From: Echinostoma caproni
Taxonomy: Eukaryota; Platyhelminthes; Trematoda; Plagiorchiida; Echinostomatidae
DNA length: 60,001 nucleotides
Reading direction: 5' to 3'
Assembly: GCA_900618425.1 (NCBI GenBank)
Contig: UZAN01040569.1
Span: 1 to 60,001 of the forward strand
The first letter of the stretch is position 1; each line of letters begins with the position of its first letter. The notes under the pieces are model-generated. The model searched no databases. It had not been told where the DNA came from and saw only the letters and a list, made by a program, of their open reading frames with translations. Below are positions 1 to 11,200 of the stretch, piece after piece. A program made the translations under genes and the position numbers.

Positions 1-1390
1 GGAAGAAAGAGTATCCGATAACGCAGCCGCAGTCTCGCGTTGTTGGGTGTTAGACTTGGGCATATTGGTTTTTCAGCATCTCAGCTGCTTCCAGGGTGTT
101 GCTGACCACCTCACCAAGATAGCTGAGTGCGGGTATCCCATACTTTACTTTCCTCGACATATTGACATGTTTGCACAGTAGTGATGGGTTGGGGATGAAC
201 TTCCGTGAGAGCACCTCTTGGTACCTCAGCTTATCCTCCAGCACCAACTGGATACAATGATTCCGCAGTTGTCGAAATATACTCCGTGTTCTGTCAGTTG
301 GAAATCGATTGTATTCTCGCCAAGATCGATTGCGCAGAGACATCCATTTCTTATTGAGGCTGCGAATCGGCGAGTTTTGGACCCCTGATTTTCTAACAAC
401 CTTAATAGCTGAGGTGATCAGGTTTGTAAGTCTGTGTGTAAATGCATGCCAGGTGATCTAGTGGTCACCTACGTCCCCGGGAAAGATCCACTGAGTGCAG
501 TGAGCCAAATTCTGCAATCTAGTGTAGTCCGTGGCGAAACGTGTATTGTTTTGCGGACTTCTTTCTATCAAAGCGTAGCAGACATATTTGAACAACAATG
601 CTGCATGGTCACTGCGTCCTAAGGGGGGCGAGACATCGATGGATTCGACCATAAGCTCTTCGTTGGTTAGTACCAGACCCAGCATCGGCGATGTCTCCAG
701 GTCGCCAAACCTTGTGGGCTCCTTCACCTGGTTGTACAACGGATGCGAGTCTATTAACTGTTTAAACTGACTTTGGAACGATAGATGGGAGGTCAAAGTT
801 TGATTGAGATGCGGGTAGTTGAAATCACCTACTATTAGAATATGACTAAATTTTACAGAAAGGACGTGACATGGCTCGCAAAAGTGCATAGTTTGCTGAC
901 TCCGTGGATGAGGGCGAACGATGGACCATTCCAACAAGACGATCGCCGTGCTTCGACAGTTTCAGTTTACACCAAATTGTGTCAGGGGCTGAAACAGGAG
1001 GATCAACTGCATCGCAATGGCGATTGCTTCGATGGTAAAGTAGAAAATTACCCCCACGTGTTGAACTATCGCGTCTGAGAAGAGACATGCCCGGTAGGCC
1101 CAACTCAGAGTCGAGAATGTCATCCGTCAACCACGTTTCTGTGACAGCAATGACATCCCACTGACTGGATTGGAAACGCAACACCATTTCGGAGAACTAA
1201 CTGCGGAGACCCTTGGCATTAGTGTAGCAACAGGTCAAATGTGTTTGGTGTAAAAGTCCCTTTGGGTGAGAAGTAGATTCACTGCCGACCCTGTCACGGT
1301 CGGCTAACATTGGATTTTTGGGGAGGGACCCCTGGTACTCTGATCCCCCAATTGTGGAGGGGAGCATGAAGCCGTAATTAATCGTGCATT
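1..1390 (-). mobile_element. CR1-like non-LTR retrotransposon, decayed; reverse transcriptase lies off the left edge
   Basis: Read on the minus strand from about 1,390 down to 1. An open stretch leads into the block CCYTNAKGLRS (about 1,238-1,206), then the apurinic-type endonuclease: VIAVTETWL with the catalytic Glu, an RSPSST block, the GDFN motif (near 820), a MLxLVLTN block and a terminal SDH motif (near 610). After that comes the basic linker that joins endonuclease to reverse transcriptase in CR1-type LINEs (343-50), including an EAAEMLK block. Damage is visible: an in-frame TAG directly after GLRS (about 1,205), a frameshift between the RSPSST and GDFN blocks (around 860-875), and a stop near 458. 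The endonuclease motif residues survive but the frame does not, so this is a dead copy. It lies antisense to the innexin downstream, possibly inside one of its 5' introns. The clade assignment rests on motif order only. Confidence 0.85.
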
Positions 1391-2990
1391 AGCACCGTTA
1401 TCACACAGTGGAAATTCCGAAACTGCAATACGGGAAACTGTCGAGGACTGAGTATAATCACTTTAAGAAACCACTGAAACATCCGCTTTTGTCAAGCATA
1501 TAGGTATTCAAAGATCAGTTTTAATTGTAATTGTAATAGTGAAGTATGAAATATTGCAAATAATTCAATGTATATGAATACTACTTTTGTTTTTTCTAAA
1601 TGAAATGGTATATTTTCAAGAAAATTTATTCATCAATTTTGCGTGTTCTTGGAAATAACATTAAACAAGAGAAAAACAGCTTATAAATTCTTTTGCCTAA
1701 TAAATACCTCAGACTAATAGTACATTTCTTTGCCAGAGGAGAATATATTGAATATTTACCGACTGCAAAATCATGTGAGGTTCACTGAGTATGAAAAATG
1801 TAAAACGCGTTCAGATTACACATACTTAGATGAATAAATGCATCACGATAAGCCGCGTAAATACATCTATTGAATTGAGGAGGTTATTTGAGCAGCTAAA
1901 ATAATAACATTTGCGCCCGGATGCGTGTTTCGTTTTTCAGTCCATAGACGCAACGAAGGAAAACAAGTCAGGGATGGTTCACAGAGATATCCCTGACAGG
2001 AGCAATGTCAGATGACCTAAACGAGATAACAATGGAGTAACAGAAACAAGGACGCGACAGTCTGAAGGTGGCCTATAGAAACAGCAGGGTGACAGACGAT
2101 CTCACCCCTACCCCCACACCTAGAATATAATAAGGAAGAATTTTTAAAAACACAAATCCGATGGTACTTCGTTCACCGCCATCTCAGTATTAACAGTTCG
2201 TTAGATACATACATTCCTCTACTTAATTTTAGTTGTCCAATCTGGATTGAATAACGGTCAAAATAACTAAATATTTTCTTAACAAATATTAAAATGCGAA
2301 ATTGAACTGACTAGTTGTAAGAGAGTACGGCTGTCCGACATCATACACATACATCATCGTAGTTTGGGCTCAAGATGATATCATGACAAAGCATTCGACT
2401 GAGCAATTTTTTTCATTAATGTTTGATTAGAAGGGTTAAAGCTTATATTCTCTCAAACGTATGGTTTAGCAGTAAAACTGCATGTATTTTCAGCAGTGAT
2501 ACGTTAATCGGTTAACTACAAATGTTCCCGAAAACATTGCAGAAAGCTTGCCAAACGTTTAAGGATAAGACATTTCTGAAACAGAAGGACCACTACTGTA
2601 TCTGTGTCTTTTGAATGAATTCACAATCCCATTTAATTTGGAAAGATGTACCAAGGCAAGGCTGCGATTATTAAATAATCGTGTTTGCGAACTGAAACAA
2701 GTAATTGATAATCATAGATCACGTTGACTGCAGCAAACACTTTCAATGTGCAACGTCTACAGGTACAAGCATTGAATGCAAGAATGTCAATGGTGCTGAA
2801 AATAAGACCTCATATGAACCTGGGCACTGGAGTTGGATATATAGTTTGCTTTAGGCCTCCCGGTGGTGGACCTCCGCTTAGTCCAGTCAATGGCTACAGA
2901 CCTTGATTGATATAACTGTCCAAAACAGTGACCCCGTTTCTTCAGAAATCCTGTTCACTTACTTTCTTCCTTTTTATATCGTAATTTCAG
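1391..2990. other. Non-coding stretch, probably innexin intron or upstream flank
   Basis: No coding region is recognisable on either strand. I looked here for the innexin N-terminal exons, in particular the first membrane segment, the first extracellular loop with its cysteines and the YYQWV-type motif of segment two, and did not find them. The small open frame at 2,724-2,906 resembles nothing I know. Confidence 0.5.
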
Positions 2991-3133
2991 GTTTGCAATT
3001 TATCCGTCTACTCCCTCAGTGAAATGGGCAGGCGGAATACAGAAACTCAACCCTGCTGCAAGAAAGAGCAATCAAACCGTTTCTGACGATCGGGAAATGG
3101 ATTTACAGTACTTCCAAATCTTTCTGGGGACGA
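2991..3133 (+). CDS. Possible innexin exon (start of cytoplasmic loop)
   Basis: This is a candidate internal exon, inferred rather than recognised. It follows a strong pyrimidine-rich acceptor ending in TTTCAG at 2,990 and stays open in the frame starting at 2,992, reading FAIYPSTPSVKWAGGIQKLN and on through a polar helix-like stretch. A possible donor, GTAACA at 3,134, leaves phase 1, which matches the two-base start of the confident exon at 3,398 and would create a Lys codon. In innexins the segment after the second membrane helix often holds a short patch with Ala and Arg/Lys residues like the one here. Against it: the donor lacks the usual G at position 5, and no family signature is present. 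If real, it makes the cytoplasmic loop roughly 150 residues long. Confidence 0.35.
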
Positions 3134-3397
3134 GTAACACTTATCTCGTGAAGAATAACATAATATATAACCATATGCGTTTGGTCAACACAGTTGAAAT
3201 GCCAGTGTCGATCAAAAGATAAACGACTCAATTCAACTCTAGTTGGTATTGCACTGTTTCGACTAAACCTTGTTTCCAGAAAGGACCAGGAATAAAATGA
3301 TCTAAAACAGTTTCGGTTATCCCGATAAAACTATTAGCAGTCTGATCACCCTAAAGAAAAAATTGAGAACTAAACTATTCCTTGGTTTTTGTTGCAG

Positions 3398-3950
3398 AAA
3401 CATTTCAACCCTTGATCACCGGCAAATCAGGGAGACATCCGAGATCGACCTCACGAAAACGTTTTGGGTGTACTTGGGGCTGTATGCCGTGCGAAACGTC
3501 TATCAAAACAAGCAAGATTCCTGTAGCACAAGATCCAACTGAGGGCAAAACAATTCGTGTTCAGATTGGAAGAACACCACCCTCCCGAGGAATCAATATT
3601 TGTCGATTTCTGGGTAACGCACTGTGGTTTAGCGGCCGTCTTCTCCTCACTCTGATCTGTCTAATTCCCGGCTGCATATGTCACTGTTTGCGTGGCACGC
3701 AGAAAACTAAATGTGTGCAACGAAGTAACAGTTTTTTATTCTATTTGTATGTTACTATTAAACTTTTATACTTATTGAATATCATCGCACAATTATACTT
3801 TATGAAACTTTTCCTGGATACGGATTCGCATTTTTTCGGCTTCTATGTCCTCCGTGATTTGATTCACGGTCGTATGTGGACACAAACAGGGAACTTTCCT
3901 CGTGTCACGTATTGCGACTTTGAGGCGAAGAAGACCGGGAAAAATTACAA
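3398..3950 (+). CDS. Innexin, internal exon: cytoplasmic loop, third membrane segment, second extracellular loop
   Basis: Encodes part of an innexin, the subunit of invertebrate gap-junction channels in the plasma membrane. The exon starts after TTGCAG at 3,397 and ends at a consensus donor (GTGAGT at 3,951) in phase 2. In order it holds about 110 residues of basic, Cys-containing cytoplasmic loop, then the third membrane segment (KLLYLLNIIAQLYFMKLFL, about 3,733-3,816), then the second extracellular loop with the hallmark FPRVTYCDFE. The cysteine in that motif is one of the conserved loop cysteines. A hydrophobic run with several cysteines (LICLIPGCICHC, about 3,650-3,690) just before the third segment is unusual for this loop. 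It might be lipid-modified, but that is a guess. The gene's start and first two membrane segments are missing from the recognisable sequence. Confidence 0.93.
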
Positions 3951-5895
3951 GTGAGTAGTTTCCTTCTTCTTAAAATGACATGAAATAATGATAGATATTC
4001 TATCCTGCCCCTGTCATTCTGTTACAATAACCCATAAGGAAATCTAATATGACCGAGTCACTTTCCAAATGCTTTAAGACACTCATGAATAGTACTTTGC
4101 GTATATAAATTTGGATGGCGATCGGAGATTTAGAGTGTGAGTTTACATTAAAGTGAAACCATCATATGTGATAATACGCGACTCGATATGTTTCGTTATT
4201 ATTTTCACGGCTACATGGATGCTCTTAGGTTTTTCTTTATATCAATACATCCCTTCCAGAGTTTAAATTCACTTGATGGTTACTCGCGTACAAATGTGTG
4301 ATTGAGAATATACTCAGCTTGGCGAGTCATCTGACACACAAGAATTCACTAAAATTGAGTTTCTCCCTTGCTGTAGCTCATCGCCAATGCGAATCTACCA
4401 TGCCGGTAACTATTTGCATTTTTGACAGACGTGTTAACGGCCCGAATGTTTTCCTTGTACCAACTAACTCCAACTGGGGGTGACGAAATTCGCTGATCCA
4501 GTCTGTCCAGATTTATTTTTGCACGGTTTTCGATTAATTCATTCGGTCTAACAGAAATAAAGGAAGATGTTTTGATAGCTATTTATTTCAATCAAAAGAC
4601 CCTTCCTTACAGAATGCGTAGTTGTCTGGATGAATTGAAGTTTGAGTCCTGAAATGCAGTCTGTAAACGGGAAGTCCAAATCAAAAGTATTTTAGAGTTC
4701 CAGAATCAGGTTCCAATTTTATTGGTTCTTTTATTCCGATAAACAATAAATCGCGTTTGCTCAATTAATACCATGTGCCTTGAAGAATGGGTTTCTTTTG
4801 TCGTCAAGCCTTTAAAATAGTCCAAAAATAGTAAGTTTTTGATCATGTAACCAGGGCAACCAATCATACCGTCAGCTTTACACAGGGTCGGCAAAGTAAA
4901 ACAAAGAGGTAATGCTATTGACCGCTTCTTGTTTTCAAGTGGTGGTGTTTTCATTTTTTCATGTAATGCAATCCAATAACTGATAGAAAGATCATCCGAC
5001 AGTGTTTTACATATGTATTAGAGCTTTCACCATACATTTTGGTGTATCTTACCAGAAAAAATGAAAATTGCAGATATAAAACTTTGGGAGGGCGTGTTGT
5101 ACCCTGATGATCGTCACAAAATAGCATCGAAGTGCACTTGATTGCTGTAGTCGTAAGCAGCATACATGTAAACTGATTGAGGTATCGGAAAATGAGAAGT
5201 TAAATAACCAGGGACCAAATGATGCCTTGAGATAGACCGAATTGAGAGATGAAAGTGGTCCAACTGTGTTTTATTGTTGTCATGAGAAATTTGGGAAAAG
5301 ATGACCACTGGGTTCGTAATTTCCAGACCACCGATTGTCGACTGCGCCACTGAGTTCTGCAACCCCTTTTTAATGTGTCCAGCCATCCGTGGTGATATCG
5401 GACGATATTTTCTGTACTTACATGCGTTACCTTATTTGCTTGTGAAATGTTAACATCTCGTAACATTTGACTTCTTTCTTACTGATGGATGAATGGGGTA
5501 TCAATGAGACTAACGTTAAACAGGGCGAGATTATCCGACTGTCTTAAAGCTCAGAGGCATAAATAGAAGAAGNNNAGTCAAAGATTAGGATAACTAACAC
5601 AATGACAAGATACAAGTTCTAAGATTTTTATCACCCTGGGAAGAAAGTGCGAACGATTATGTTTTGCAATCGTAAGCAGAAAGATGTATCAAACTTTCTC
5701 CATAGAAAACATTCGTGGCAATAGCTCAATCTCCATCATGTTGCTGTTTTATTTTAGATGTGACATACTGCAGACTGCTAGCACACGTGATTTTAACTGT
5801 GTAGATATAATATTCTTCACTCTTTCTGTCTCTCTCTCTCTGTTCAAACAAATTTCACCATAGGAATATCTTTTTTTCATTTTTCTTCATTTCAG
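3951..5895 (+). other. Innexin intron
   Basis: A 1,945-base intron between the two confident innexin exons, with donor GTGAGT and an acceptor preceded by a long T-rich tract ending TTTCAG. It contains a TC-rich simple repeat near 5,829-5,841 and a three-base N gap at 5,573-5,575. The minus-strand open frames at 5,114-5,466 show no recognisable domain. Confidence 0.85.
5829..5841. repeat. Short TC dinucleotide repeat
   Basis: Perfect alternating TC run shortly before the acceptor of the last innexin exon. It may add to the pyrimidine-rich context of that splice site. Confidence 0.8.
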
Positions 5896-6649
5896 GTATA
5901 CATTGCAATGTGTTTTGCCACTGAATCTTTTTCTGGAAAAAGTATACATATTCCTGTGGTTCTGGATGATATTTGTAGCAGTTATGACCACATACAGCCT
6001 ACTTAAATGGCTATCGCGTCTAAGCATTCCACAGAGCCGACATCATTTTGTGCGCAAATTTCTCATCCCATGGAAACTTCCCAATGGCTGTGATGAACTG
6101 GATCGACAAGCATTAAAGTTGTTCATTGATCAATATCTTGATTTGAATGGAGTGTTCATTTTGTGGCTTAGTTCCACTAACGCCGGTGAATTGATCTCCG
6201 GCGAACTGATTGCTGCCTTGTGGGATCTATTCCGTATGCGATTGGCAAATGTACAGTCAACTGGTAAAGTTGGATTCCTCGGAGAAACAGATTTTCATAT
6301 GGACTGTTCAAACGGTGCCTTTCAGAGGTATTCCCGTGATAACTGTGGACCTCCAAAATCCATGGCGTCACCTGAGCAACCACGACTCACTGTTCTGGAT
6401 GCTAAATCATGGAAACCAACTCATTTGTACATGGGTAATGCCATCCCACCCTATTGTACCATGCCCAAACGTCGAATTCACAAGCCCCGTGCTCCAGACA
6501 TCCCTGTATCACGGTTCACATCCCGCAAACTCCCTGGGCCGTCCTCCAGTAATTTTCAATCTGCACGTTATTTTGTCAATCCGGATTTGGATGATTACCA
6601 TTCAATGGAAAAATGTGCAATCGATTCCAGTTTAGATAGTATTGTGTAG
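5896..6649 (+). CDS. Innexin, last coding exon: fourth membrane segment and cytoplasmic tail
   Basis: Continues the innexin reading frame: the split codon AA|G gives Lys, followed by YTLQCVLPLNLFLEK, a conserved innexin block with another extracellular-loop cysteine. The fourth membrane segment follows (IFLWFWMIFVAVMTTYSLL, about 5,949-6,010). The rest, about 210 residues, is the cytoplasmic C-terminus, with a typical proximal part (GVFILWLSSTNAGELISGEL) and then a low-complexity Ser/Pro/Arg tail ending in TAG at 6,647-6,649. The tail is where innexins differ most, so no ortholog can be named. The frame is intact with no stops, which argues for a working gene. The apparent Met at 5,909 is internal and not a start. 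Confidence 0.95.
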
Positions 6650-6687
6650 TAAAACTAACTAATTTTGTAAACAAAGAATTCCAAATG

Positions 6688-6693
6688 AATAAA
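6688..6693 (+). terminator. Polyadenylation signal of the innexin gene
   Basis: A canonical AATAAA lies 38 bases after the stop codon, implying a very short 3' untranslated region that ends near 6,705-6,720. It is the only such hexamer directly after the stop. Confidence 0.7.
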
Positions 6694-6720
6694 CATTACA
6701 CATTTCCAAGCGCAACATTT

Positions 6721-7685
6721 ATCTGCGCGTTCATTTAATTGTAAAAGTTTGGCGGCTTTTATCGGTACCGAAAGCTTTGATAGTTCCTTTGGAACGTTAG
6801 CTTCATGGAATAAGTTGGATAGAGTATAAGTATAAAACTAGCGACTAGCCAAAACCAATCGAATGTAATATCGGTTGTAATATAGTGTCAGATATCGTGC
6901 TTGTCTGGTGTCAAGTAATTTGCAACCTACATCTTCGTGATTCAAATAGTCATATTTTCCAACAATGCAGGAAAGGTATTTTGGACTCAATATGAATACA
7001 TACCTACAAACCCGTGAAACACCAAGCTACTGTTTCTCGGTACAATGCTATAGGCGGGACTATTTTTTACATCTCTACTTCCTTTTATCGTACACATAAT
7101 GATACAACTTTCAGAAAGGCTAAAACGGCCAGTCAATGGGCCATAGATATAAAGCATTCCTTTATTGTTGAGAAATTTTATGAGACTGTAGGTAATAATT
7201 ATACAATTGACGGTTGAAACTTACTGTCCTCGAGGAACATAAATTTCTTTACAAACTATCGTTATAAATCAAAAGAGGTCAGTTCAGTTGAGTTTATCAA
7301 CGTTTGCCATATCTGTTCCCATCACAAACATTCAACTTCCAGTTATCGCTTTTACACTCCCCGGGGAATGTTCAAGTCTGTGAATGACTTGACAGATGAT
7401 TATCAAACGCACACTATTGATGATGAGCAACGATCGCAGATATGGTTGTGGACATTCATAAATACTTATTTTATTTTTTAGGAGAACATATGGTGTTCAA
7501 GTGTTCACGCATTGATTTTTGTTACCCTTATGAATCCTCCGTTTACTACCATGAGGAAGTGATCTCATTCAGTATGATCATAACTATCCTGAACATCAGC
7601 AGCAGCAGCAGCAGCGCAATACAGTGAAGCGAAATTCATTGATCGTTGTCAAACTCATGATGCGTACATGGAAGTGACAGCCAGA
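6721..7685. other. Intergenic stretch without recognised genes
   Basis: No coding similarity was seen. It contains a short CAG trinucleotide run at 7,597-7,615. Confidence 0.5.
7597..7615. repeat. CAG trinucleotide repeat
   Basis: Six uninterrupted CAG units in AT-rich DNA. Nothing suggests that they are translated. Confidence 0.8.
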
Positions 7686-7689
7686 TCAC

Positions 7690-8153
7690 TACTGGGTTAT
7701 TAACCCGCCTGGGCCAGGCTAAGTAAGCATCGATTGTCGAAAACCAATGGGCAATGTATGTCGTCTGCCCGCAAATTCAATGTCTCACAATCGTTAAGCA
7801 TAACTAATCGTACAGTGGCGCAGCATGCACGACTTTTCAACTTTAGTGAAACGTCAGTTCGTCATCAGCGATGTTTTAGTTTTGTGTAGGCTGCTCAAGC
7901 CTTGAAAATGCATGTGGTTGTCTCACTTGATGTGCTGTTTTCTTTGGTCGCGCAGCTACCCAGGTATGGGAAGCAGTCAGCTTCAGCTAATTCCTGATCG
8001 TCTAGTTTCAGAACGCTACTCAGCGATATCAAGCTTGCATTTTGAAGGTGCAAAACTGATGCTGAACGAAGCAACAGAACTCGCAAAGTGTTAATTGCGC
8101 TTTGTGTATCCTTCACACATTCGAAAAGGCAAAGGATATCATCAGCCTACAAC
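7690..8153 (-). mobile_element. LINE reverse-transcriptase C-terminal remnant
   Basis: Read on the minus strand from 8,153. The fragment opens at the catalytic box, which appears as (stop)ADDILCLFE where a Tyr-Ala-Asp-Asp box is expected. A FAPSKCK block in a different frame follows, then LDDQELAEADCFPYLGSC (the usual YLGS strand), a KLKHR block, and a final stretch resembling the typical LINE end with VxLNDCETLNLRADD and VFDNRCLLSLAQ. There are at least two frameshifts and several stops (7,895 and the pair after KLKHR), and the upstream part of the element is missing. The upstream edge borders a CAT/ATC repeat at 8,205-8,265. RTE-like affinity is my best guess; only the reverse-transcriptase family is certain. 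Confidence 0.85.
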
Positions 8154-8204
8154 AAATAGCATAGCTTTTCTCCAGCTGACAATTCAATACAAACGTTTTG
8201 GAGA

Positions 8205-8265
8205 CCATCATCATCGCAGTCATCATCAGCATCATCATCATCACCACCACCATCATCAATATCAT
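8205..8265. repeat. Imperfect CAT/CAC trinucleotide microsatellite
   Basis: CAT/CAC units with a few interruptions. It lies at the truncated edge of the minus-strand LINE fragment, so it may have arisen from, or replaced, part of that element. Confidence 0.8.
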
Positions 8266-8269
8266 TGGC

Positions 8270-11200
8270 GCAGCAAGAATAAAAATACTACCGCTACTGA
8301 GACTATAACAAAAATAGCTGATATTAGAGTATTCTTCATTTATATACTTTCGAAAGGGGCGATTGTACTTTTAATCAAATGCCATTTCACTGTATGTTAT
8401 CAGAGGTTTTTCATGAATTGGCAGATAGTAGAATGCCTGGGATCGCTTCGATCGAAAACCCATTTTTCGGAAAACAATGCATATGGACTGAGACATCAGT
8501 TAAAGACTATCACCTTTTTTCAGTATGCGGAAACCATCATCAATAAGCATTACTGGAAGTTGATCCTTTTCATATAGGTTGTAGAAAACATAGTCGTCCG
8601 CTGCTTAGCATATGTAAATTGAAAAAGGCGGTCAATCATACACAGTGGCTAGTGTCTTTCCCGCACAAATGACGGCACAAACAGCACATGCCATTTGAGT
8701 GACAAATGTCTGTTTTTCGCCTGTATAACGCCGAGGTAAGCATCCGTTGTTGTCCACTTCAGACAAATATACACATCAAAATGCTTTTGAAGATCGATAA
8801 AAAGAAAAACCACGTAAATTTCTCAAAAAGCCCTTGCGTTTCGATTGATACATATACATATATTTATACACAAGTAAGTCAAATTGACGACTATCGCCAA
8901 AATCAGATTCTGTGAACAAGATTGTTTTTGTGGTCAAGTGAGAATTCTTAAAAACGAGTGGAATAATGGAACACAGCTGATTGAGCAAAACTTGTAAGAT
9001 AGTAAGAATGAGGCGAGGAGATTTAAATTCAGTCTATATAGACTGGCATACTATGTTGCTTTCTCGTACATCTTAACTTAAACCCATCCATCCCTTAGAG
9101 GTAACGCTTTAGAGAATTTAATTCAGGTAGAAATCCTGACTATGCTAAGGGCTTTGGTACTGTCAGAATAATACATCTTTGATCATAATTTATTTTCATC
9201 CTCCTAGAAAACGCTAAATAAAAGCGTAAATTTTGGCTCGTTTGGCACAAGACAGGGAATTTGTTTGCATTCTTTTCAGTACCACAATACAGTGTCCTTG
9301 AGTAGTCCATATTTGGAAAGTTAGTGACTTTAAATGTGCGATTAAAATAAGGATACGATTGAGAAGATTTAAAGGAAACAGTGTGGTAAAGTGAAATCTG
9401 ATCATGTTTATGGAACTGGTAATATTGTCCTTGGTGGAGATCGAAAGCTACTGGTTTATTTCGAAAGCGCAGAGGTCAATTAGCCTATGAAAATCTATCA
9501 TTGTGAGTTGAGATAATGAATCCTAAACCACGGTATTCCTGTGATCACTAACAAATTAGCTGTCATCATTAGGGAAACGGTGCGAGGCAGTATGCCAGTT
9601 AGGTTATTCAAGTAACGAGAATTATCCTGAAACTGAACAGCCAATCTACTACAAAAAGGGAAAGTGAAATCAAAACTTTCGGCGAGGAAATCCGGTCGCA
9701 GTGTCATGCATCCAGACCTGAAGGGGATATTGTAGATTCATCACTATCATTAAGCGGGAGAGTTGATGAACTACGTCAACTACGAAAAAAAACAATGGAA
9801 TTCGGAATTGTCTGCAATTGTAGTTTTGCGCACGGATGAAGCTGAACGAATCCTTTACCACTGAGCAGGGATGTGCTCTTCGAAGTGGTTCAAGTATTCC
9901 CGGGTGCATTTCACACTCGGGCAGTGAATACCGGATGGCTATAAACCACAACANCACAACATTGTCAAATCCCATCTGTTAAATTTCGTGCCATCAATTG
10001 TGTAAACCGCGCAAACGCTTTCAATCGATGACCGTGACAGTGGGATCATGGCGTGCAAAAAAAATCGAGACTATCAATTTGAATTTCTGTAGCTCAAAGT
10101 GTCACCCCACTCGTAGCATATTAGTAAAGGAGACTGTGGCTAGGAAGTGTGCAGGAAGTAATTTGGTCTAATGGGTTTGTTGTATTTGATGGGGATGGCA
10201 ATTCGTTTTGTTTCGTTTTTCAGATTTGATTTTTGCATATCTTATTTCATTTCACTCCATTTTAAGCCTAGCGTAAACCTTGAATGCCGAAAGAACTAAT
10301 CAGAAAGCCTAAATAAACCAATAGAAAACGCTTAATTTTGCCGAGAAGTTACTGAAACTTTATTTGGAACTAGAGTTATTTTTAACACACCACTGTTTCA
10401 TGTAAACAACAGGAGGACCTATCGACCACTCGTAACAGTCAGCAAGCTGGGCTCAAAGATTTACACTACCAAACCATTTGGGACCAATCTACGAGAAGCC
10501 TAGTTTGGGGCAAAATGACAACGGAGCTGCCTGTTATCGAGGTCCTGCGCCAGCAGTGCCTATGGCATTTTACATTTATCATAAAGCTAATTATCTACAA
10601 ATAACCATTAATGAACTCTGGACGAAGATAACCTACAAGGGTAACGTCACTTTTCTGATTGGTGTACTTCTGACCAACTATAATGGTTCATAGAAAACGA
10701 TTATGTAGAAAGGGTTTCTAAAATCAATCGCATATTTACACTTTTAATATATAGTGCTAAGACAATAGTTGTCTTTTAGCTAGCAAGAGAAGTCCTGTCG
10801 GATGGCTGATATTCTATGATTTGTTGTCCATATTTATCGGATATTGTGCATAAACTGTAGCTATGAATACAGTTTGTAATTCCCTGTTTCAGCTCTTCTT
10901 TTTACATGTTTCTTTTTTTTGGTAACTTCTGTTCACCACGGCCGTCACATTCAGAACAAACGTTATTCTTTCTGCAGGTAGTTGTTTTCGTGCATTGAAT
11001 GTTCTCTAAGGAAAGAATGAAAAAAACATTGAAATTTCTCTTAGTGGTTATGAGTTCATCTATCAGTCTTAACCCATGTCATACCGTGGACCGCCTGTTA
11101 TCAAATGCATTCAATTGGATCAACGGACTTTAATTTCGCCTTTGTGCTCGACCGAGATAGGTCGTGTTAGGTGAGGAAGTGAAGGCTCGAACCGATCGAA

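Noticed and set aside
2724..2906. Additional innexin exon
   Set aside because: The frame shows no innexin motif and the flanking splice sites would give an implausibly tiny exon.
8205..8265. His-rich protein encoded by the CAT repeat
   Set aside because: The His run is simply the microsatellite read in one frame; there is no coding context.
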